Shown in pieces: positions 16,246 through 24,414 of a DNA stretch of 32,514 nt (position 1 is the stretch's first letter; each line of letters opens with the position of its first letter). Source of the stretch: an uncultured Clostridia bacterium (lineage in GTDB: Bacteria > Bacillota > Clostridia > RUG12999); assembly GCA_934792465.1 (NCBI GenBank), contig CAKVOK010000043.1:1-32514 (forward strand). Direction: 5' to 3'. The notes under the pieces are model-generated. The model saw nothing but the letters and a program-made list of their open reading frames with translations, searched no databases and was not told the origin of the DNA. Made by a program: the position numbers and the translations under genes.

Positions 16246-17925
16246 ATGATATTTAGAAAAAAGGCTTTACTTCTCGGCACGGCGATGTTTTCGTGCATGG
16301 CGATTTCGGCACAGGCGGCATTTATTAAAAACGCCGACCTGAACCTGACGGATTCTGCCGTTACGGTAAGCGGCATGAACTTTGCCGAAAATAACGGAGA
16401 GTATGCAACGCTTTTGGTGTTAAAACCGGGTGTTTCGCTTGATTCCATGACAAATGGGGGAGTTGAAAAGCAGGAACAGGTGAAGATAGCGGACGGCGCT
16501 TTTGAAATAAGGTTCGCACTTGGCGAAGCGGCCGAGGGAGAATATACAGCATATATAAATGCCGGTAAAAAAACAAGAGAAAGCAGATTTACATATGTTA
16601 AGGACGCTGCTTCGGTATACGAAACCGTTATGCGTGCGGCTGATGAAACGGAATTTTCCAAGCTTTTGGAGCAGAATACGGCTGCGCTGAATCTTAACGA
16701 TACCGTATACGGCAGTATTTCCGGCAAGGAAAATGCCGGGAAAATACTTTACAGGGAAATAAAAGACGGAAATATTAAGGCAGAAAATGCGGAGGCCTTG
16801 AAAAAAGCTGCCGTAAAAATTGCCATGATAGAGCTTTTTAATGAGAATAAGACGGACGGCATTATTGACGCCGGTATATTTGTTGAACCCGATATTCTCG
16901 GACTGGATACGCTGGATTCGGATTTAAAGGTTACTGCATATTCGCTTTATTGCGAAAGCATAACGGAATCCGGGAAAGCTAAGGTTATTGCCGGTTTATG
17001 CTCGAACGGTTTCGGCAGTATCAGGGATTTTGAAGAAAAATTTGTGTTTGAGGTTACGAAAGCGGCAATCCGCAGCAACAACCTGAGCGGAACGGGACAC
17101 ATATCGTCAATTCTCGAAAATAACAATTCGGTAAACGGATTTTCTCTGACGAATTATAAGAGCGTAAAGGGAAATGCGATTAACAACAAGCTTATCGGCG
17201 GAAATTACGAAACGAAATCCGAAATGCAGGATATTCTCAATACTATGGTTTCGGAGAGCGGCGGCAGCGGCGGCGGAAGCGGTTCGGCAGGAGGCAAAAC
17301 GGGAAATGCCGGAGCCGGCTACACCGGAGGCACGTATGCACCGACCGCTACGATTGACAACGGCACAACAAAATTCGTATTCGGTGATATAACAGCGGAA
17401 TATGAATGGGCAAAGGACGCTGTGGAGGCACTTTACGGCAAGGGAATCATAAAAGGCAGAACGGAAAACGAATTTGCGCCGGGCGAAAACATCACAAGAG
17501 CCGAATTTGTTAAGCTGATACTCGGCATATTCGGAACGGAAATATCGGGAAATTCCGCAGGATTTGAGGACGTTGCCGAATCGGACTGGTATGCGGATTA
17601 CGTGAACACGGCGTTTGAAAAAGGTCTTGTAAAGGGCGTTACGGAAACGTATTTCGGAGCGAATGAAAATATTACGAGAGAAGATGCTGCTGTGATTATC
17701 TCAAGAGCATGCGAAAATACAGGCAAGATTCCGGCAAGTGTGACGGAACCGGCCGTATTCGCCGATTCGGCGGATATATCGGAATATGCGGCGGAAGCAA
17801 TAAATGCATTAACCTCTGCGGATATTCTGCACGGTTCGGACGGCAGATTTTATCCGAAAAACAACTGCACAAGAGCGGAAGCGGCAGTTATGCTGAAAAA
17901 CATTCTGGATATGATAAACGGTTAA
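16246..17925 (+). CDS. SLH-domain cell-wall protein (C-terminal SLH)
   Basis: The 559-residue product has a signal peptide (ending near AISAQA-A) and an N-terminal Ig-like domain with VTVSG...LVLKPG...GAFEIRF...GEYTAYI signatures (about 30-120). A helical mid-region follows (about 120-330), then a Gly/Ser-rich linker (about 338-365), and three SLH repeats near 376-435, 439-500 and 504-559, each with the FxDV...YAxxAI...GIIKG and ITRAE features. SLH domains bind pyruvylated wall polymers, so the N-terminal part is displayed at the surface. No enzyme motif is recognised. It is placed 21 bases after the beta-helix gene and 15 before another SLH gene, suggesting a surface scaffold or adhesin in the same operon. 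Confidence 0.87.
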   Translation: MIFRKKALLLGTAMFSCMAISAQAAFIKNADLNLTDSAVTVSGMNFAENNGEYATLLVLKPGVSLDSMTNGGVEKQEQVKIADGAFEIRFALGEAAEGEYTAYINAGKKTRESRFTYVKDAASVYETVMRAADETEFSKLLEQNTAALNLNDTVYGSISGKENAGKILYREIKDGNIKAENAEALKKAAVKIAMIELFNENKTDGIIDAGIFVEPDILGLDTLDSDLKVTAYSLYCESITESGKAKVIAGLCSNGFGSIRDFEEKFVFEVTKAAIRSNNLSGTGHISSILENNNSVNGFSLTNYKSVKGNAINNKLIGGNYETKSEMQDILNTMVSESGGSGGGSGSAGGKTGNAGAGYTGGTYAPTATIDNGTTKFVFGDITAEYEWAKDAVEALYGKGIIKGRTENEFAPGENITRAEFVKLILGIFGTEISGNSAGFEDVAESDWYADYVNTAFEKGLVKGVTETYFGANENITREDAAVIISRACENTGKIPASVTEPAVFADSADISEYAAEAINALTSADILHGSDGRFYPKNNCTRAEAAVMLKNILDMING

Positions 17926-17940
17926 GGGGGTTGGTGGTAA

Positions 17941-20874
17941 ATGTTGAAGAAACGAATACTGGCATTGATATGTATATTTGCGTGCATAATGACGAATGTG
18001 AGTGCAGCGCCGATATTTTCCGATATTCCGGAAAATTCAAATGAAGAAAAGGTGTTGAATGTTGTAAAGGGTCTGGGACTTATGAACGGCTATGAGGACG
18101 GTTCGTTCCAGCCCCGTGAAGCCGTAAAAAGAGGAGAGGTTGCGCAAATCGTATGCAATATAATGGGCTTTGAATATGATGTAACCGATGAAAAAATCAG
18201 CTGGGAAAACGAATATCTCGGCGACGATTCCAAGGATACGGAGCTTATCGTTGCGGAAACCGGCGAAAGCAGCTGGACGGACGTTCCTACAAACAGCTGG
18301 GCATACAAGGCAATACGGCAGGCAACCGGTGTAGGCGTTATGCAGGGCGACGGCGAGAGCAGCTTTCGCCCCGAAGATACGGTCACTTACAACGAGATGA
18401 TTAAGGTAATACTTTCGCTGGGCGGATATTCCGAGGAAGCGAAGTATTACGGCGGTTATCCGGACGGATATGCGAAAATTGCGGCGGAAAACGGATTGCT
18501 TACGGGCGTTTCCGGTACGGGAGAAAGCAGAATGTCCCGTATGGATGTAGCACGGATATTGTACAACAGCCTTAAGCTTCATGTGAGGAAATATACATAC
18601 AAAAAGTCCGGTCTTGCTATAGATTCCGATAACGAACAGACTTTCATGAACGAGATTATGAACATATATTCCGTAACGCAGACTTTGACGAGGACGGATA
18701 TAACATCTGTGGATTCCCCGGAGGTATGCGGAAAGGGAAAAGCAAGTCTGAACGGATTTGAATTCAAATTCAGTGATGAGCAGGCAGAAATAAGAGATTA
18801 TATAGGTCGCAACATAAGAATTTATGTTCATGAAGAAGATAACGAATACAGGCTGCTTTGCTGGGAAGAAACCGGTAAGGACGATATAACTGAAATCGGT
18901 GCGGACGTCTTTGACGGATATGCGGACAATACGTTTACATATTTTAAGGAGAAGGATTCCTCCTCAAAGAAAAGAGTTACGGTCGGAAGCAATTTCAACC
19001 TTATTTATAACGGAAAATACAAAGGCTCCTACGGCAACGGTATTTTCAATATTAAAAACGGCAGTATAACGGTTATAAAAAGCGGCGGCGAAAAGAGCGA
19101 TATTGTTGTTGTCGAAGATTATACTTCGGGATATACGTCCGTTGTAAATACAAAGGAAAAATATGTGGTGGATAAGCTTGCAGAGGGTACGGGAAGCGCA
19201 ATAATCAATTTCGAAAAGGACGGAGAAACCGCAACGTACTGCATATGGGATTCCGACGGCGGAAGAATCGAACTGGATGACATTTCAAACGGAGCAATCA
19301 GCTATTTTGTAAATGACGGATATATAAAAATGTATTATTCGAAAAATTCGGTAGCCGGAGAAATTTCCGAAATATATGACGAGGGAGATGAAAAATATAT
19401 CAGCATTGATGATGTGAGCTATAAGGTGGAAAATGTATTTCTTTCGTCAAAGAACAGCGTTCCGCTTTCGACGGGAATGAAAATCAGCGGATATATTGAT
19501 ATATGGGGTAATATTGTCTGGCTGACGAACGACGCGGTTTCAAGCTCGGTAGGATATTTGGTAAAGGCGGCTATGAAAGGCAACGGCAGCGGCGCAGAAC
19601 TGAAATTTTTCGATTTTGTTTCCGGCTCGATGACAACGGCCGATGCGGCGGATAAGCTGACATATTTCAATAAATACAATGAATCGTCAAAACCCGGTGC
19701 GGATAAGCTTGTAACGCTGATCGGCGAGTATGTCGGAGTATTCAGCTACGAGAAAGACGCAGCCGGAAAGATTAAGAAAATACGAATGCCTCTTGATAAG
19801 AATCTTTCGAGCAACGAATTGAATATAAGGTCTATGTATACTGCGTCGACGCTTTCATACAATATGAGCCTCGGCACGATGGGCAATGCCTATATAACAT
19901 CCGGAGTGAAGATTTTGCAGCTGCCGGCGGACGAAACGCAATATGACGATTATAAGCTGATAGCCCAGGGAACGCTGCGAAACAGAAGTTATACGTGCGA
20001 TATTTTCAACTTTGACGCAAAATCGAGAATTGCTAAATTCATGGTGTTGAAAAACAGCTCGGACGCAACGGGATATATAGCAGAAGAAGCTTCGCTTTGG
20101 GTTGTTACGGATATAGTAAAATCATATGATGCGGACAAAAATGAGGAGTCAACGCAGGTCACGGTTACGGACGGAGCAAATATTCAGACGCTTACGGCCG
20201 ATACGGATATATGCACCCTGGACGGCGTAAAGAATCCGTTCGGAAAGACGGACAGCTCAGGAAATGAATATACGCTTTCGCCGGGTGATTTGGTTCGATT
20301 TGAGCTGATGAACGGAAAAGTAGTAAATATCCAGATAATGTATGACGCAGACGGCAAAAATCCGGCATGGTACGGTGCAGACCCTGCGGCAAAGACAACG
20401 GACGTTCCGTCGGGAAATGAGAATTATACAAACGTGCTCGGCTCGATTCCGGGATGTACAGGATTCCACCACGGTCCCGACAACTATTCGACATATACGA
20501 ATACAAATCCGTTCGGATATGCTTATGACATAATAAGCGGTTCGAAGAGAGTGTTCGGAAATACAGTATTTCGTTCCTGCTATGTATACGGTTTTGCATA
20601 TGCGGAGTACGAAAACTATATGACGATAAGCACACAGAATCTGCACGGCAGCTTCGACGGGGAAATCGAGAAGGACAACTGGTATACAGAAACCTTTAAT
20701 CCGGCAGGTGCGGATATTGTCGTGGTAAAAGGAAACGGGAAACGTGTATCCGTGAAAAAAGGCAAGATAAGCGATATAAAAACGTATGAGCAGGCAGGAA
20801 CGGACTGTTCAAAGATACTTGTATGCCACGGATATAACTATTCGACAGGCAGAATATTTGTTTTTGACAACTGA
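17941..20874 (+). CDS. SLH-domain surface protein with large unassigned C-terminal region
   Basis: The 977-residue product has a signal peptide (ending near NVSA-AP) and three N-terminal SLH repeats: about 22-80 (FSDIPENS...GYEDGSFQP), 111-165 (WTDVPTNSWAYKAI...) and 170-218. The remaining 750 or so residues are beta-rich and Ser/Gly/Asp-rich; I do not recognise a family in them. Near the C-terminus are aromatic-rich HGPDNYSTYTN and YVYGFAYAEYENY stretches. The polarity is opposite to the preceding SLH protein (anchor at the N-terminus). The start ATG 17941 follows a G-rich GGGGG site. A wall-anchored protein is well supported; the exported function is unknown, with carbohydrate binding or S-layer architecture as alternatives. 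Confidence 0.87.
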   Translation: MLKKRILALICIFACIMTNVSAAPIFSDIPENSNEEKVLNVVKGLGLMNGYEDGSFQPREAVKRGEVAQIVCNIMGFEYDVTDEKISWENEYLGDDSKDTELIVAETGESSWTDVPTNSWAYKAIRQATGVGVMQGDGESSFRPEDTVTYNEMIKVILSLGGYSEEAKYYGGYPDGYAKIAAENGLLTGVSGTGESRMSRMDVARILYNSLKLHVRKYTYKKSGLAIDSDNEQTFMNEIMNIYSVTQTLTRTDITSVDSPEVCGKGKASLNGFEFKFSDEQAEIRDYIGRNIRIYVHEEDNEYRLLCWEETGKDDITEIGADVFDGYADNTFTYFKEKDSSSKKRVTVGSNFNLIYNGKYKGSYGNGIFNIKNGSITVIKSGGEKSDIVVVEDYTSGYTSVVNTKEKYVVDKLAEGTGSAIINFEKDGETATYCIWDSDGGRIELDDISNGAISYFVNDGYIKMYYSKNSVAGEISEIYDEGDEKYISIDDVSYKVENVFLSSKNSVPLSTGMKISGYIDIWGNIVWLTNDAVSSSVGYLVKAAMKGNGSGAELKFFDFVSGSMTTADAADKLTYFNKYNESSKPGADKLVTLIGEYVGVFSYEKDAAGKIKKIRMPLDKNLSSNELNIRSMYTASTLSYNMSLGTMGNAYITSGVKILQLPADETQYDDYKLIAQGTLRNRSYTCDIFNFDAKSRIAKFMVLKNSSDATGYIAEEASLWVVTDIVKSYDADKNEESTQVTVTDGANIQTLTADTDICTLDGVKNPFGKTDSSGNEYTLSPGDLVRFELMNGKVVNIQIMYDADGKNPAWYGADPAAKTTDVPSGNENYTNVLGSIPGCTGFHHGPDNYSTYTNTNPFGYAYDIISGSKRVFGNTVFRSCYVYGFAYAEYENYMTISTQNLHGSFDGEIEKDNWYTETFNPAGADIVVVKGNGKRVSVKKGKISDIKTYEQAGTDCSKILVCHGYNYSTGRIFVFDN

Positions 20875-20900
20875 TAGTATCGAGGCTTTATACAACCCCG

Positions 20901-20944
20901 AAAGAGGGTGTGGAAAAACAATTTTGTTTTGTAACACCCTCTTT
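20901..20944 (+). terminator. Intergenic hairpin after the SLH gene (possible attenuating terminator)
   Basis: AAAGAGGGTGT (20901-20911) pairs perfectly with ACACCCTCTTT (20934-20944). An inner stem AAAACA/TGTTTT (20915-20930) extends it. Only CTTTAATATA follows, so there is no strong U-run. It may terminate weakly, or act as an mRNA processing or stabilising hairpin between the secreted-protein genes and the GH78-GH39-GH127 genes. Confidence 0.6.
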
Positions 20945-20967
20945 AATATATAATGAGGTATTGCAAT

Positions 20968-23052
20968 ATGGAAAGAAATCATTTAATAACCTGCAAAAGC
21001 GCAGGCTTTTCAAAAAACGGCGTTATATATTTCAGAAAGAAATTTGAATCGGAAAAAGGCGGCAGACTAAAGGTGAACGTCTTTGCGGACGCAAGATACA
21101 AGCTGTATATAAACGGTGTTTTTGCGGACGCAGGGCCGGCAAAGGGAAACGATAAGGAGCTGTATTTCAACGAGGTTGATTTGAGCGGATTTTTAAAGGA
21201 CGGCGAAAATGAAATTGAAGTGCGTGTTTTGAATTTGCGTTCCTGCGGCGAGATGCCGCAGTATCTGTTTTTAACGTCCGTCAGAAGAAGCGGCAGCGGC
21301 GTGCTGGAAATTTGCGGTGAGGCGGACGGCAAACCGTTTGTAACGGACGGCACATGGGATTGTGCCGCAGATGAAGGAATTGAATTCCGCATTCCGAAAT
21401 ATGCGAATTATACGGGAACTCCGGAGTATATCGATTCGGATAAATATAAAAAGCTTAATTGGGAAAAAGCGGTTGTAATAACGGATTCTCCTAAGCTCGA
21501 CTGGGGAGAAACCACACCGTGGCATAATAAAAAAAGCCCTGTTCCGAATATGAAGCTTGAGGAAAGAAAAATAGAGCTTTCGCCGAACGGTATTTTCGAT
21601 TTCGGGTATATCACAACGTCATATCTGAAAATAGTATGCAGAGGCAAGGGAAAGCTAAGGCTTACGTATGCGGAAAAATATAAAAACAAAAACGAGGTCA
21701 GAACCGATAAAACCGGCATTTTGGAGGGTGACTGCGATACGCTGGATTTAAAAGGGGAAGAAGTCGTTTTTGAGCCGTATTGGTTCAGGTGCTTCAGATG
21801 TATAAAAACAGAATCGGAGGGAGAAATTGAGATTTCGGCGGCATATGCATACGAAACAGGGTATCCGCTTGATATAAAAGATGATTACGATTTCGGCAGC
21901 GAGGAAGATAATAAGCTGTGGGAGATAAGCGTAAGAACTCTTGAAAGGTGTATGCAGGATACGTTCACGGACTGCCCGTATTACGAACAGCTGCAATATG
22001 CCATGGATACGTATTTGCAAAGCATATATGCATATCGGATTTCGGCAGATGACAGACTGCAAAGGCGTGCGATACGGGATTTTGCAATGTCCGTTAATTC
22101 GGAAGGACTTGTGCAGTCGCGCACCCCGTCTGTGAGAAATCAGTTTATACCGTGTTTTTCACTGTATTATATAATGATGGTGCTTGAGCATTTTGAGCGC
22201 TTCGGAGATGAGGATTTGCTTTATGAAAATATACCGCAGATTTTGCAGGTGCTGAATTGGTATGAGAAGCACAGCAATGCGGACGGTCTTGTTGTGCGGA
22301 GCTCTTACTGGCATTTTATCGACTGGGCGGAGGAATATATGCCGCTTAGGGGAGTGCCGCCGTATGAGGACGGCGCAACGCTCGGTATAGAAAGCCTTAT
22401 GCTGAGCTATGTTTTAAACAGGCTCGGAAATGATTTGAAGGATACGAAATATTCGGGAATTGCCGAGATGTTTACGGAAAAAGCGGAGCGGATAAACCGT
22501 TCGGCGGAGGAAAAATATTTTTCGGAGGAAACGTGCGCATATTCAAATACTGAAAATAAGAAAACGTTCAGCCAGCATATGCAGATATGGGCGGTTTTGT
22601 CCGGCTGCGCCGGGAACGAAAGAGCCGAACGGATAATGAAAAAATCATTTGAGTTTAAGAGCGCACAGGCAACGTTTGCATATGCATATTTTTTGTTCAG
22701 GGCATTGGAAAAGGCGAATTTGTATTATATGCGTGAGGATATGCTGAATAAGCTCAGACGTCTGACGAAGCTCGGCTGTACCACGCTGCCGGAAACACCT
22801 GTAAATTCGAGAAGCGAATGTCACGCATGGAGTGCGGCTGCGATTTATGAATTTACGGTTATGGATCTCGGGGTTAAGCAGTGCAAAAATAAAATTCTGA
22901 TTAAGCCGTATACGGACGGCAGAAATTCCGCAAAAGGCACGGTAATGACGGCTTTCGGCGAGGTGTATGCGGAATGGAAAAAGGTAAACGGCAATGTTGT
23001 TTTGAAATATAGAGCACCGGAAGGTGCGGAGGTCGTAACGGAGGGGATTTGA
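20968..23052 (+). CDS. Cytoplasmic GH78 family alpha-L-rhamnosidase-like protein
   Basis: ATG 20968 is chosen because GAGGT at 20955-20959 sits eight bases upstream; ATG 20953 has no site. The product is 694 residues with no signal peptide. N-terminal beta domains (about 1-270) precede an (alpha/alpha)6 barrel. The barrel carries the GH78 signature DCPYYEQLQYAMD with Asp335 and Glu340, and near the end SRSECHAWSAAAIYEF, which matches the late conserved segment of the family. It would cleave terminal alpha-L-rhamnose from imported oligosaccharides such as rhamnogalacturonan fragments. The gene abuts the next one directly (TGA then ATG), indicating translational coupling. The exact linkage is not predictable. 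Confidence 0.88.
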   Translation: MERNHLITCKSAGFSKNGVIYFRKKFESEKGGRLKVNVFADARYKLYINGVFADAGPAKGNDKELYFNEVDLSGFLKDGENEIEVRVLNLRSCGEMPQYLFLTSVRRSGSGVLEICGEADGKPFVTDGTWDCAADEGIEFRIPKYANYTGTPEYIDSDKYKKLNWEKAVVITDSPKLDWGETTPWHNKKSPVPNMKLEERKIELSPNGIFDFGYITTSYLKIVCRGKGKLRLTYAEKYKNKNEVRTDKTGILEGDCDTLDLKGEEVVFEPYWFRCFRCIKTESEGEIEISAAYAYETGYPLDIKDDYDFGSEEDNKLWEISVRTLERCMQDTFTDCPYYEQLQYAMDTYLQSIYAYRISADDRLQRRAIRDFAMSVNSEGLVQSRTPSVRNQFIPCFSLYYIMMVLEHFERFGDEDLLYENIPQILQVLNWYEKHSNADGLVVRSSYWHFIDWAEEYMPLRGVPPYEDGATLGIESLMLSYVLNRLGNDLKDTKYSGIAEMFTEKAERINRSAEEKYFSEETCAYSNTENKKTFSQHMQIWAVLSGCAGNERAERIMKKSFEFKSAQATFAYAYFLFRALEKANLYYMREDMLNKLRRLTKLGCTTLPETPVNSRSECHAWSAAAIYEFTVMDLGVKQCKNKILIKPYTDGRNSAKGTVMTAFGEVYAEWKKVNGNVVLKYRAPEGAEVVTEGI

Positions 23053-24414
23053 ATGACAGGTATAATAATTAATACGGATAAAAAATGCGGAAAAATAAAG
23101 CCAATGCACAGTGTAAACAACGGTCCTGTGCATAAATTCGGAGAGGCACAGAAAATAAGCAATCTGGAAGCGTACAAGGCGGCGGGGATTCCGTATGCGA
23201 GAAACCATGACGCAGCTTTTTGTTCTTCATACGGCGGAGAGCACATTGTTGATGTGCCTGTGATTTTCCCGGATTTTGATAAAGACCCGTATGATGAAAA
23301 TTCATATGATTTCGAGCTGACCGACGAGTATCTGAAAGTAATCGACTGCGCAGGAACGAAAACATTTTATCGTCTGGGTTCGAAGATAGAGCATCAGAAG
23401 AAGAAATACGGAACGCTGCCGCCGAAAGATTTTCATAAGTGGGCGGTAATCTGCGAGCATATCATAAAGCATTATACGGAGGGCTGGGCGAACGGATTTC
23501 ATTATGATATAGAATACTGGGAGATATGGAACGAACCGGATATAAACGATGACGAAAGCGATGATAAGCTGTGCTGGGGAGGTACGGCACAGCAGTTTTA
23601 CGAGCTGTATAATATTGCGTCAAAGCATCTGAAAAGCAGGTTTCCGCATTTGAAGATAGGCGGTCCTGCCGTGACGGAAGTAGAACGTGACGGGAGTATT
23701 TTCCCATGGAAAAGGAATTGGGTCGATAATTTTCTGAAATATATTGAAATAAAGCCGGATTTCCTCTCTTGGCACTGCTATTCGAATGATGTAAATTTAC
23801 TTTTGGAAAAGGTAAGACATACGAGAGAAATCCTCGACGACTGCGGCTGTGCGGAAACGGAAAGCATACTTGACGAATGGAACTACGTTAAGGGCTGGTG
23901 CGGTGACGAATGGATTTACAGCCTGAAAGCGGCAAAGAGCATAAAGGGGGCGGCATTCGTTGCGAGCGTTATGTGCGCCTGCCAGTATGAGCCGCTCGAT
24001 ATGCTGATGTATTACGATGCAAGGCCGTGCGGCATGAACGGAATGTTCAATACGGATTTCGTGTGCGAATGTCTGAAAGGATATTATCCGTTCAGAATGT
24101 TCAATGAATTGTATAAGCTCGGAAACTGCGTGGAAATTCAATGCAATAATGATAATGTAAAGGCGTGTGCGGCGGTGTCGGACAGCGGAGAAAACGGCGC
24201 CGTTATGGTATCGTATTTCGATGATAACGACAATGCGCCGTCGGAAAAAATCAATGTTGAAGCAAAAGGGTTTGAAACTGCGGAAGTATATCTGCTTGAC
24301 GCAGCGCACGATATGGAGAAAATCGGGACGGAGAAGGTGCAAAGCGGCAGAATATCGCTCGATATTCCGCTGTACGGAACGTATCTTATAAAGCTGAGCA
24401 AAGGAGAAATGTAA
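23053..24414 (+). CDS. GH39-like TIM-barrel glycosidase (beta-xylosidase family)
   Basis: The 453-residue product has no signal peptide, so it is cytoplasmic. It opens with GKIKPMHSVNNGPVH. The acid/base motif is WEIWNEPD with Glu161, and the nucleophile motif is ILDEWNY with Glu275; the spacing is close to that of characterised GH39 beta-xylosidases. A small C-terminal beta domain (about 370-453) follows. The start ATG 23053 lies immediately after the preceding stop, with GGAGGGG at 23040-23046. Xylosidase or arabinosidase action on pectin side chains is a family-based inference; other clan GH-A families are possible. Confidence 0.78.
   Translation: MTGIIINTDKKCGKIKPMHSVNNGPVHKFGEAQKISNLEAYKAAGIPYARNHDAAFCSSYGGEHIVDVPVIFPDFDKDPYDENSYDFELTDEYLKVIDCAGTKTFYRLGSKIEHQKKKYGTLPPKDFHKWAVICEHIIKHYTEGWANGFHYDIEYWEIWNEPDINDDESDDKLCWGGTAQQFYELYNIASKHLKSRFPHLKIGGPAVTEVERDGSIFPWKRNWVDNFLKYIEIKPDFLSWHCYSNDVNLLLEKVRHTREILDDCGCAETESILDEWNYVKGWCGDEWIYSLKAAKSIKGAAFVASVMCACQYEPLDMLMYYDARPCGMNGMFNTDFVCECLKGYYPFRMFNELYKLGNCVEIQCNNDNVKACAAVSDSGENGAVMVSYFDDNDNAPSEKINVEAKGFETAEVYLLDAAHDMEKIGTEKVQSGRISLDIPLYGTYLIKLSKGEM

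Noticed and set aside
20949..20954. TATAAT as a promoter for the GH78 gene
   Set aside because: No -35 box lies at 16-18 bases, and transcription would begin at or after the Shine-Dalgarno site at 20955-20959.
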